Virus record (IMG/VR): IMGVR_UViG_3300035698_003047
Coordinates: 1 to 32,027 of that record
Source of the DNA: a virus
Direction: 5' to 3' (one strand)
DNA: 32,027 bases
Positions 25,753 to 32,027 of the stretch are shown in pieces. The notes below the pieces were generated by a model. It had not been told where the DNA came from. It did not search any database and was given only the letters and a program-made list of their open reading frames with translations. The number at the start of each line of letters is the position of its first letter. Positions within the stretch are counted from its first letter, which is position 1. Position numbers and translations under genes: made by a program.

Positions 25753-27399
25753 TTAAAAGTCTTCTATGACTTCTCCGTTTGTGGCTTCATCCTCAAAGAG
25801 CGTCGGGTCTTCGACTTCCGTCATTCGTCCAGTTTCTTTGTTGTAGTGAATGAAGCCTGCGACACCTGTTTCACCCGTGAAGCGGTTCTTCAGAACACGG
25901 AGCGTTGAGATGTCTGGCGTGTCGCTCTGCTGGTCTCGCTCAACGCCGATACAAATGTCGGAAAGCTGTGCTATTGCGGCTGAGCCACGCAATGAATTGA
26001 GGTTAGTTTCCAACCCATTTTCCCAGCCTTTGTCACCCGATGGACGCTTTAGGTGGGACACGAGGATAAGGCCAAGGCCCGTTTCTTCGCATAGGCTGCG
26101 TAGCTTGGTCATGATGATGTCGATAGATTTGCGCTCATCACCGTTATCAACACCAGAGACTACAATGCTGAGGTGGTCGAGTATGACCCAGCCAACATTA
26201 CAAGCCTTGGCCAAGTAACGAACCCTGTTCAGCAGGTTGTCTGTGGCGATAGAACCAAAGTGGTCATATAGAAACACCCGTCCACTGCCTACAGTCTCAT
26301 CAAATGCAGTGCGCATGACCGCCTCAGATATACCTTCTTTGGTGAGATGTAGTGGTTTTTCCAGCGATAGACCCATCAGGCCCAGTGCTGTGCGCTTGGT
26401 ATTTTCTTCCAACGCAATGTAGCCGATGCTCTCGCCACGGGTTAGCAATTCAAATGCAATCTCACGGCAGACTTGGGATTTACCGACGCCAGAACCAGCC
26501 GTAATAGTGACCAGTTCGCCGCGCCGCATCCCCAATGTCTTTTGATTAAGACCTGCAAATGGGTAGTCGATTGATGGCCTATCATCGTCAGCCATGATGG
26601 TTTCCCACATGTTCTGACCATCGATGATACCATCGGGGCGATAGATTTTAGCATCCCACATTGCCGAAATTAGGTCAGCGCCTTTACCAGCTACCAGCAT
26701 TTCGTTGGCATCTTTAAGGGGCAGGGTGGCTATAGCCGCCTTACCAACTGACAACATTGCTGCAACTTCTAGGCTTGCAAGTCGACCAGCCTCGTCATTG
26801 TCAAACATGATGACAACTTTATCAAAACTTTCGATAAACTCTAATGAGTTGGCCACGGCTTTCTTTGCGCCAGCTGCACCTGTTCCAACGCTCACAACTG
26901 GGAAACGGTTACCTTGGACTTGGCTCATGCTTAGTGCATCAACCTCGCCCTCTGTAATAACCAACATTTTACCACCCTCGTTACGCCAAAGGTGTTGCCC
27001 ATAAAGGCCAGCCTTTTTCGTATCGCCGATGAATTTGAACTGTTTGTCTTTGAAGCGCAGTTTCTGGGCGACAGGTGCGCCAGTTGCATCACGATAGGTT
27101 GCGATTTGGACTGCTTCGCCGTGGTAATCACCGATGGTATAGCCAAACTTACGGCAGGTCTCATCGGTGATGCCACGCTTAGGCAACGCTTGGGCTTCCC
27201 CAAACGGTATTAGGTCTTGCGGCATTCGAGTTCCACTTCTTGAAAGCTCCTGTTCATCGCCCCTTGTTCGGGCGGTGCAGGAGAAACAATAGGTGTGTCC
27301 ATCGCTGTAGATGGCTCTGGCGTCAGATGACCCACAGGATGGACACGGTTCTTTGCGGAGGTATTCGCTTTCGCTAGCCAGCAAGGCTGTAGACCGCAT
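25753..27399 (-). CDS. Primase-helicase, T7 gp4-like
   Basis: 548 residues. The N-terminal zinc ribbon (C19, C22, C38, C41) and a TOPRIM primase domain (VITEGEVDALS, E150; IMFDNDEAG, D200/D202) precede a DnaB-type helicase with Walker A GSGVGKS (302-308), the ALEENTKR block, Walker B WVILDHL (D408) and SHLKRPSG. The acidic C-terminus ends in EVIEDF; in T7 the terminal Phe and acidic tail bind the polymerase. The full length with zinc finger matches the long T7 gp4A form (566). It overlaps the small HTH gene by 26 nt. Confidence 0.96.
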   Translation of the reverse strand: MRSTALLASESEYLRKEPCPSCGSSDARAIYSDGHTYCFSCTARTRGDEQELSRSGTRMPQDLIPFGEAQALPKRGITDETCRKFGYTIGDYHGEAVQIATYRDATGAPVAQKLRFKDKQFKFIGDTKKAGLYGQHLWRNEGGKMLVITEGEVDALSMSQVQGNRFPVVSVGTGAAGAKKAVANSLEFIESFDKVVIMFDNDEAGRLASLEVAAMLSVGKAAIATLPLKDANEMLVAGKGADLISAMWDAKIYRPDGIIDGQNMWETIMADDDRPSIDYPFAGLNQKTLGMRRGELVTITAGSGVGKSQVCREIAFELLTRGESIGYIALEENTKRTALGLMGLSLEKPLHLTKEGISEAVMRTAFDETVGSGRVFLYDHFGSIATDNLLNRVRYLAKACNVGWVILDHLSIVVSGVDNGDERKSIDIIMTKLRSLCEETGLGLILVSHLKRPSGDKGWENGLETNLNSLRGSAAIAQLSDICIGVERDQQSDTPDISTLRVLKNRFTGETGVAGFIHYNKETGRMTEVEDPTLFEDEATNGEVIEDF

Positions 27400-27571
27400 A
27401 GCGATTACCGCTCGGTGCTGTCTTCAACCTGCTGTGGACGTCGAGGCCACGTTGCTTGAGCTTGTGAATGACCGCAGCAAGCCGCCAAATGCGATAGTTC
27501 GATTGCGCTTCGAGAGGCGTAATGCGGCCATGGATTGCGAGGTGGTGATTTACGATTTCCAATTGTGTCAT
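27374..27571 (-). CDS. Small helix-turn-helix protein (65 aa)
   Basis: MTQLEIVNHHLAIHGRITPLEAQ, then YRIWRLAAVIHKLKQRGLDV and a wing-like KTAPSGNRYAVYSL end. This layout (helix, ITPLEA turn, second helix with R-L-A..I..L...G, beta wing) is that of small winged-HTH phage proteins found near primase-helicase genes. AGGA lies 8 nt before the ATG. It is the first gene after the terminator at 27601-27627. DNA binding is inferred; its target is unknown. Confidence 0.78.
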   Translation of the reverse strand: MTQLEIVNHHLAIHGRITPLEAQSNYRIWRLAAVIHKLKQRGLDVHSRLKTAPSGNRYAVYSLAG

Positions 27572-27600
27572 GGAGATTTCCTATCTGTCAGGGGTAAATG

Positions 27601-27627
27601 AAAAAGGCCCACCGATTGGTGAGCCTT
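27601..27627 (-). terminator. Intrinsic terminator after the amidase gene
   Basis: On the minus strand GGCTCACC-AATC-GGTGGGCC (8 pairs, one wobble) followed by TTTTTC. It ends the first block (RNA polymerase to amidase) before the primase-helicase block. Some read-through or a new promoter must supply the next genes. Confidence 0.88.
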
Positions 27628-27652
27628 CTGGATAGTGATTGGTGATGAGGCG

Positions 27653-28093
27653 TTAGGTGGTAGAGACGATTTCATCAGTCTCGTACCAATGGCCAGCATC
27701 AAAGTTCGGGCAAGTTTTGCCCTTGTCGAAATCAGTGTGTCCCTTCACCTGGGCGGCGGGGAACTCTTCAGCGATGAGGTCGTCGATAGTCTCACGAAGT
27801 GAGGCCATTTGCTCATCGGTGTAGTTGATTTCGGGCGTTGGGGACTTGGGTCTCATGCCCCCAACAAGGCAGATACCAACGCTGCGAGAGTTTTGTCCTC
27901 TCACGTGTGCGCCTTGTCTGCTTAGTTCTCGCCCTTGCTCAACTGTGCCATCACGCTTGATTACGAGGTGATAGCCACAGCCCATCCAGCCACGTTCACG
28001 ATGCCAGCGGTCAATATCTTTGACGCCAATATCCATATCGGGTGGGGTGTATGAGCAGTGGACAATGATAAATTTAACGTCTTTTTTATTCAT
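27653..28093 (-). CDS. N-acetylmuramoyl-L-alanine amidase, T7 lysozyme (gp3.5)-like
   Basis: 146 residues (T7 gp3.5 has 151). Amidase_2 fold with the zinc ligands H12 (IIVHCS), H119 and C128 (GHTDFDKGKTCPNFD) and the catalytic partners Y41 (GCGYHLVI) and K126. The T7 enzyme cuts the amide bond of peptidoglycan and also binds and inhibits the phage RNA polymerase; the second role is plausible here because the polymerase is present. No signal peptide, so release would need a holin, which is not in the window. It overlaps the endonuclease gene by 8 nt. Confidence 0.93.
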   Translation of the reverse strand: MNKKDVKFIIVHCSYTPPDMDIGVKDIDRWHRERGWMGCGYHLVIKRDGTVEQGRELSRQGAHVRGQNSRSVGICLVGGMRPKSPTPEINYTDEQMASLRETIDDLIAEEFPAAQVKGHTDFDKGKTCPNFDAGHWYETDEIVSTT

Positions 28094-28592
28094 CTAGCCA
28101 ACTTTCTGGGACCAGCTGTTTGGCATAGAGAAAGCCATGCTTCTCACACCAATCGGCATAGGTCGTATTTGATTTTTTTGAGATTTTTGTATTCGGGTTG
28201 GAGAAAACCATCCGAATATCAAGGTGAGAATGCTGGTCTTTTACGAGCAACATCTTTTGACGGTCTGCGGTAACAAACCTGCCCTTGGTCTCAACTACGA
28301 TTACTTTACCACTCTTGGTGGTGACGTAGAAATCAGGCGTGTAAGTGGCTTGGCGCTGCGGCACGGCATACGTCAGCTTGTTCTCTTCATATTGGAACGT
28401 GATGCCTTTGCCAGAAAGGTAGGCGGCGACACTCTCTTCGAGGCCAGACCGCCAACCATTCTTAATTGCGTTTTTTCGTAGTTCAGTTTGGGAAGGTGGT
28501 ACCCAGCCGCGTTTAAAAGTCTGCGGCAGTGTCCAGCTCTTGGGTATTAAAGTTGTCTTGTACGGCTGGGGCGTCCTCTGTTTTGAAGCCAT
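28086..28592 (-). CDS. Endonuclease I (Holliday junction resolvase), T7 gp3-like
   Basis: 168 residues from the ATG at 28592; the frame is open to 28679 and other ATGs occur, so the start is uncertain and any ATG start overlaps the SSB gene by at least 80 nt. The catalytic set matches T7 (E20, D55, E65, K67): E52 in WRSGLEE, D87 in ATYTPDF, E101 and K103 in VETKGRF. The 35-residue spacing between the first two is the same as in T7. Further conserved are HSHLDIRMVFSNPNTKI and WCEKHGF. It resolves branched DNA before packaging and helps degrade host DNA. Confidence 0.9.
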   Translation of the reverse strand: MASKQRTPQPYKTTLIPKSWTLPQTFKRGWVPPSQTELRKNAIKNGWRSGLEESVAAYLSGKGITFQYEENKLTYAVPQRQATYTPDFYVTTKSGKVIVVETKGRFVTADRQKMLLVKDQHSHLDIRMVFSNPNTKISKKSNTTYADWCEKHGFLYAKQLVPESWLDE

Positions 28593-29133
28593 CCTCTTCA
28601 TCAAACATGGCGACCACATTTGATTTACCAGATACGAGCGATAAGATTTGTATGGCAGATGGGCGTAGAGACAAGCCAATCGATTTGGTTGTACTCATGG
28701 CATAGGGGAAAACCGTGGCTGCAATTTTGAGTTCGCTGCCGCCGCCGACGTTGACGGTTGTGGGTGTGCGAGACGCATCAACTAAAGCCACCTTCATGTC
28801 GATGACCCTCCCATCCTTAGTATGGATTTTGGCCTTCTGCTTAAACTTGAACAGATATTTACCTGTCAGGTTACCTTGGTCGTCCATCTCTTCTTCATAA
28901 GGTGGGGACACAGTATATTGGTTTAACTTAGGGTCAGCTTTAGATTGTGTTGTCTTATAGCTGCTTATGATTTCATCCAATTTTTGGATAAGAGGGGCAG
29001 CATCCTCCGCTTGAACCTTAAGTGTCACCTTAAAGTCCCCATCTGCGGAGAACTTTGTGTCAGGACGGTTGAGCCAAGGGTAGACTGCGATGCCGCGTGG
29101 GCTGACGATTTTGATTTGATTATTCTGAGCCAT
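28513..29133 (-). CDS. Single-stranded DNA-binding protein, T7 gp2.5-like
   Basis: 206 residues from the ATG at 29133 (GAAAGG 7 nt upstream; the frame runs further up but with unlikely sequence). The OB-fold region starts NQIKIVSPRGIAVYPWLNRPD and contains KADPKLNQYTVSPPYEEEMDDQGNLTG-type strands. The C-terminus is acidic and ends ELDTAADF, the same acidic tail plus Phe used by T7 gp2.5 to contact polymerase and helicase. Size is close to T7 (232). Confidence 0.9.
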   Translation of the reverse strand: MAQNNQIKIVSPRGIAVYPWLNRPDTKFSADGDFKVTLKVQAEDAAPLIQKLDEIISSYKTTQSKADPKLNQYTVSPPYEEEMDDQGNLTGKYLFKFKQKAKIHTKDGRVIDMKVALVDASRTPTTVNVGGGSELKIAATVFPYAMSTTKSIGLSLRPSAIQILSLVSGKSNVVAMFDEEDGFKTEDAPAVQDNFNTQELDTAADF

Positions 29134-29144
29134 ATAGGGCCTTT

Positions 29145-29264
29145 CTATGTAAACTTTTTGATGTCGATGCCCGCTTCCAGAAGTCGGGTTAAGATGTCGA
29201 GCGGTACTGGTTGCTCGTATTTTGTAAGGTATTGAGCAACGTGGATTAGCGTTTGGTTGGTGAT
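29145..29264 (-). CDS. 39-aa conserved-looking ORF with an ATC start position
   Basis: The frame reads (I/M)TNQTLIHVAQYLTKYEQP, then VPLDILTRLLEAGIDIKKF and a Thr before the stop, which is 11 nt before the SSB start. A strong AAGGAG lies 6 nt before an ATC codon, where a start is expected. A TAG stands four codons further up and there is no ATG, GTG or TTG between. The peptide looks like a real folded two-helix protein. Either ATC is used as a rare start, or an ATG has been lost by one base change or sequencing error. Confidence 0.55.
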   Translation of the reverse strand: MTNQTLIHVAQYLTKYEQPVPLDILTRLLEAGIDIKKFT

Positions 29265-29326
29265 TGTGAACTCCTTCTATATGCTTAGGTGCAACCATCA
29301 AAACTATGTATTAAAAACAGTAGCTT

Positions 29327-31801
29327 TTAGGCGAAGAAAAATTCAGAATTACGGACGCTCGTTAGGTCTAAGTCACCTTTTTCAGGTGGCTCAGGTAACA
29401 GTTGGTTGGTCAACGTTTGGGTCTGGGTACGAAACATTTCCAATGGATTGTTGTCCAAATAAAGTTCGATAAACGCTTCACGTAGACATGCACTTAGCAG
29501 AGGAATATCCGCTGCATGAGTTCCAAAGCTGTCGTGTATCATTGCAAAGTTAGAGATACCGACTGCAGCCGCCCGATTGACCGTCATCCGTAGATGACAG
29601 CCGTCATTTGCGTGCACCCAATTAGGGCTGATGCTGTTGCACTGTTTCTTTCGGTCAATTTGATTTTTGGCTTCAAGAAGGCTGACATACACAAGGCTTT
29701 CACCCAGTTTAGTTTTTATCCTGCGGCGTCTGGTGTTTGGGTAGTGCTGCAGAACAGGGAACCCATCTAGGGTCGTCCAGATCGTTGGGATGTTTTCCTC
29801 TGCTAATATTTTGGCGCATGCTTGTAGCCAATCCATCCCATCTTTAGCGGCTACAACCGTTTCATTGATACTCTGCCAAATGTACTCGGCCAAATAGAGG
29901 GACGCTTCCCACTCACGGTCCAGAAGGGGACTGACATAGTTTGGGTCTTCCTGTTTGCGCTGTGCGTCCGCATCTCTGAAATATTCTTCCACGAAACTGC
30001 GAGCGGAAAACTGAGTAGAACCATAGACCCTAGTCATTGTGCAGCGTTTTGCTGCCTTTCTGGATAAACCATAATCCAGACAGGCTTTTGCCAAATCCTT
30101 TTTATCACCACTTAAATCTAACCGCACCTTCTCTATCGCCTTGTCGATGACACGCTGGTAAATATCCTCCGGTCTGTCAGCTGGTATCAGGTTGGTCGCC
30201 AACGCACCGATTGGGTCACGCAATGCAGCTGAAAAATGTTGTAGGCCAGAACAACTGCCATCTTTCGCTACTGGGATGTGGCTGAGATGGCCGTAGCCGT
30301 CCCTGTGGAAGCCTTCCCACTCTTTTGCAAATGCTAGGAAGCACCATGGGCTATCAGCTTCCTTGGCCCACCAGAGGTCTGCCATCGGGTCTGCCGCCAC
30401 CTTTAGTATTCTCTCATAGTTTTCGTAGACCCAATCAATGCGCTCATCCATGCTCACTTTGTCATAACCAAAGCAGTTGGCACCGTGGACGGCCAATTCA
30501 AATGCAGCCTCGTTGCAGCCAATAATTTTTCCTTCGGCAAACTCAAGCAGCCCCTTGGCCAGTTTATTGCCCTGAGGGTTCAGATACATTGGGGCAGGGT
30601 AGAGACGCCCCCTAAAGTCCATCGTGTGCGGAAAATATATAGAGTCATATTTTTCAAATTGCTTAGCAATAGAGCCAATTTTAGCCATCATAAGCCGTTT
30701 TGATTTAAGGACGATGTTGGCTTCGTGGCGCTCAGTCTCTTTCCGTTTCCAAGATTTGAAAGCAAGTGTTTCTTTTTCGTTTAGCTGGTTTGTTTTCTGA
30801 TACTCTCCAAGCGGGGATGGTATTGGTGGGATGTCCTCGTGGCTTGGCAGACTGGCCACGGGTAGCCCAAGTGCATCAATCTGATTGTAAACTTCCAAGA
30901 CAAAAGAATTGATGCGCCAAGGTGTGCGCTGCACCGAGTTCACAGCAGTATAAACGGCTGACATCTGGTCAGTTACGCTGCACAGGTCGTCAAAATAATT
31001 TTTACCCTGACTATTATGACGCACTTTAATCAGTGGCATTTGTGGGGTGTGGTGGGTGATATATCCCCCACTTGTTGGTGAGGTCCAATTTAGTGGCACC
31101 ACCACCATCGGCAGATGAACGGGATTGAACAGGCTGGCGACCTCTTTGTTGGCCTCAATGAAGTCACACACAGTTTGACTGGGCTTTATGTAGATGTCCG
31201 TTCTGTTTTTCTTTCTGGTGACACGGTGTTCTACGATAAAACCAGTTGCTTCTGTGAACATGGAGATGAGGGCCATGCCAACATGGACTTTATCTGTCTT
31301 AGACCATGACGCCCACGTTTCGGCATAGCGATTGGATGCTGCGACAAATGTTTGAAGTCGGCGCGCACCAGTGGTCTTGGTCTCGCTATCTATTTTCCGA
31401 AACAGGTTTGGGTGCTGCTGTTCAAAAGTGGCGAGGCGCACCTCATATTCCAAAGCTGAACCAATGCGGACAGCCACGTCCTGTATGAGGTTGGAAAACA
31501 TGATGCGGTCAATGATGACATTGGCGGCATGAAAGGCGACGAGTTCGGGGCGCAGTTTTTGGATATGTTTGAACGCGATATTTGCATTTCCCGCTCTACC
31601 TTTAAGCAAAGCCTTCTGCTTTTCCATTATTGAATCTGCCAGCGGTTCAATTGCGCGTTTAAGTAAGGGCGAGCCAAAATACGTTTTGGACTGTTCTCCG
31701 TCCTGTATTTTTGTCGTCAGGTCATTGTGAAATTTCAGAGCGGTTTCCGCTCGGCTCTGCTTTTCGATAGTTTCTTGCACTGCATAAAGGTCAACTGTCA
31801 T
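29327..31801 (-). CDS. Single-subunit DNA-directed RNA polymerase, T7 gp1-like
   Basis: 824 residues (T7 has 883). Landmarks: MDFRGRLYPAP (from 394), motif A KDGSCSGLQHFSAALRD with D514, motif B around K585 and Y593 (RKAAKRCTMTRVYGS; the 8-residue spacing equals T7 K631-Y639), and motif C AMIHDSFGTHAAD with D757. The chain ends EFFFA, equivalent to the T7 FAFA end needed for catalysis. The specificity-loop region before PNWVHANDGCHLR differs from T7, so its promoter sequence must differ too. It is the first gene after the attachment region and should be read by the host polymerase. Confidence 0.97.
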   Translation of the reverse strand: MTVDLYAVQETIEKQSRAETALKFHNDLTTKIQDGEQSKTYFGSPLLKRAIEPLADSIMEKQKALLKGRAGNANIAFKHIQKLRPELVAFHAANVIIDRIMFSNLIQDVAVRIGSALEYEVRLATFEQQHPNLFRKIDSETKTTGARRLQTFVAASNRYAETWASWSKTDKVHVGMALISMFTEATGFIVEHRVTRKKNRTDIYIKPSQTVCDFIEANKEVASLFNPVHLPMVVVPLNWTSPTSGGYITHHTPQMPLIKVRHNSQGKNYFDDLCSVTDQMSAVYTAVNSVQRTPWRINSFVLEVYNQIDALGLPVASLPSHEDIPPIPSPLGEYQKTNQLNEKETLAFKSWKRKETERHEANIVLKSKRLMMAKIGSIAKQFEKYDSIYFPHTMDFRGRLYPAPMYLNPQGNKLAKGLLEFAEGKIIGCNEAAFELAVHGANCFGYDKVSMDERIDWVYENYERILKVAADPMADLWWAKEADSPWCFLAFAKEWEGFHRDGYGHLSHIPVAKDGSCSGLQHFSAALRDPIGALATNLIPADRPEDIYQRVIDKAIEKVRLDLSGDKKDLAKACLDYGLSRKAAKRCTMTRVYGSTQFSARSFVEEYFRDADAQRKQEDPNYVSPLLDREWEASLYLAEYIWQSINETVVAAKDGMDWLQACAKILAEENIPTIWTTLDGFPVLQHYPNTRRRRIKTKLGESLVYVSLLEAKNQIDRKKQCNSISPNWVHANDGCHLRMTVNRAAAVGISNFAMIHDSFGTHAADIPLLSACLREAFIELYLDNNPLEMFRTQTQTLTNQLLPEPPEKGDLDLTSVRNSEFFFA

Positions 31802-31970
31802 TCATATTCCAATCAGAATTTGGCAACAGAAAGACGTGCCGCTGCACAAGCAGGGCTGCATCTTCTGTTCTTATGTTTTTAAGGGTTTGACTGCGGATTA
31901 CCCTCGTATTTACCTCATATTAGAGGGTTGTCCGCGTAAGATTATCATTTAAAAACAGTATTCTGATAGA
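31802..31970. promoter_or_regulatory. Leader between attachment site and RNA polymerase gene
   Basis: 169 nt without a gene. The host RNA polymerase should start here to express the phage polymerase. I see an inverted repeat CCTC-ATATTA-GAGG inside a larger CCCTC...GAGGG pair (about 31901-31925), a possible operator, and AT-rich -10-like words on the minus strand (TGATAAT, TAATAT). I see no convincing paired -35 box, so no single promoter is called. Confidence 0.4.
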
Positions 31971-32027
31971 GATTCAAAATCCCCCGTCCTAACGGATGTG
32001 CCGGTTCGAGTCCGGCCTTGGGTACCA
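31971..32027 (+). other. tRNA-Leu(CAA) 3' fragment: likely phage attachment site
   Basis: The last 57 nt carry the anticodon loop TTCAAAA (anticodon CAA, 31975-31977), the 3' anticodon strand, a class II variable arm (CCGT-CCTA-ACGG), the T-arm GCCGG-TTCGAGT-CCGGC, acceptor strand CTTGGGT, A and CCA. It closely follows bacterial tRNA-Leu(CAA). The 5' half is absent: bases upstream of 31971 do not pair with the anticodon stem properly (AGAGA against TCCCC) and no matching acceptor or D-arm is found. A tRNA 3' end next to the first phage gene is the classical form of attP, attL or attR used by tyrosine integrases. Confidence 0.85.

Noticed and set aside
29134-29301. 56-codon N-terminal extension of the SSB frame
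   Set aside because: Its sequence is His/Pro-rich and unlike any SSB, the RBS precedes the ATG at 29133, and the same DNA carries the better 39-residue frame.
31802-32027. Complete tRNA gene at the right end
   Set aside because: No D-arm or 5' acceptor strand matching CTTGGGT lies upstream; the anticodon stem is only partly paired, so only the 3' fragment is present.

Overview
The window is most of the genome of a T7-like short-tailed phage (Autographiviridae-type podovirus), read almost entirely on the minus strand. The phage's own gene order therefore runs from right to left. A single-subunit RNA polymerase is followed by a T7-type replication set (gp2.5-like SSB, endonuclease I, amidase/lysozyme, primase-helicase, family A DNA polymerase, 5'-3' exonuclease). 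Then come portal, scaffold, capsid, tail tubular proteins A and B, internal virion proteins and tail fibres. The added nucleotide genes (a class II, B12-dependent ribonucleotide reductase of NrdJ type and flavin-dependent ThyX) are typical of marine podoviruses of Alphaproteobacteria such as roseophages. The host-like lipoproteins and Sel1 protein fit a proteobacterial host. Terminase, holin and integrase genes are not present and should lie outside the window.

Layout in transcription order. 32027-31802: the 3' part of a tRNA-Leu(CAA) gene ending exactly at CCA, probably an attachment site, then a leader. 31801-27601: RNA polymerase, a 39-residue ORF with no normal start codon, SSB, endonuclease I, amidase, then a good terminator. 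27571-20157: small helix-turn-helix protein, primase-helicase, DNA polymerase, HNH protein, ThyX, a 68-residue protein, exonuclease, DUF3310 protein and NrdJ, most of them overlapping or nearly so, which suggests translational coupling. 20142-19733: a plus-strand two-TM membrane protein and, on the minus strand, a terminator-like hairpin. 19705-16938: two small virion-type genes, portal, a 32-residue ORF and scaffold. 16922-14397: an accessory cassette wedged between scaffold and capsid. 14396-13395: capsid and its terminator. 13378-1: tail tubes, internal proteins and two tandem collagen-like fibres, the second cut by the window edge.

The most unusual part is the cassette between scaffold and capsid, genes that are normally adjacent in T7. 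It holds a HIRAN-domain protein with a 12-Asp run, two small lipoproteins, a secreted Sel1-repeat protein and, on the opposite strand, a tiny secreted protein. Four of the five products look exported. Two of the genes share a duplicated 50-bp leader, and a perfect 27-bp repeat with a GGGAGA core, possibly a promoter for the phage polymerase, flanks one lipoprotein gene. Together with the tRNA-derived site this suggests a phage able to integrate and to modify the host envelope, for example for superinfection exclusion. That role is inference. All calls were made by reading the sequence, without database searches.
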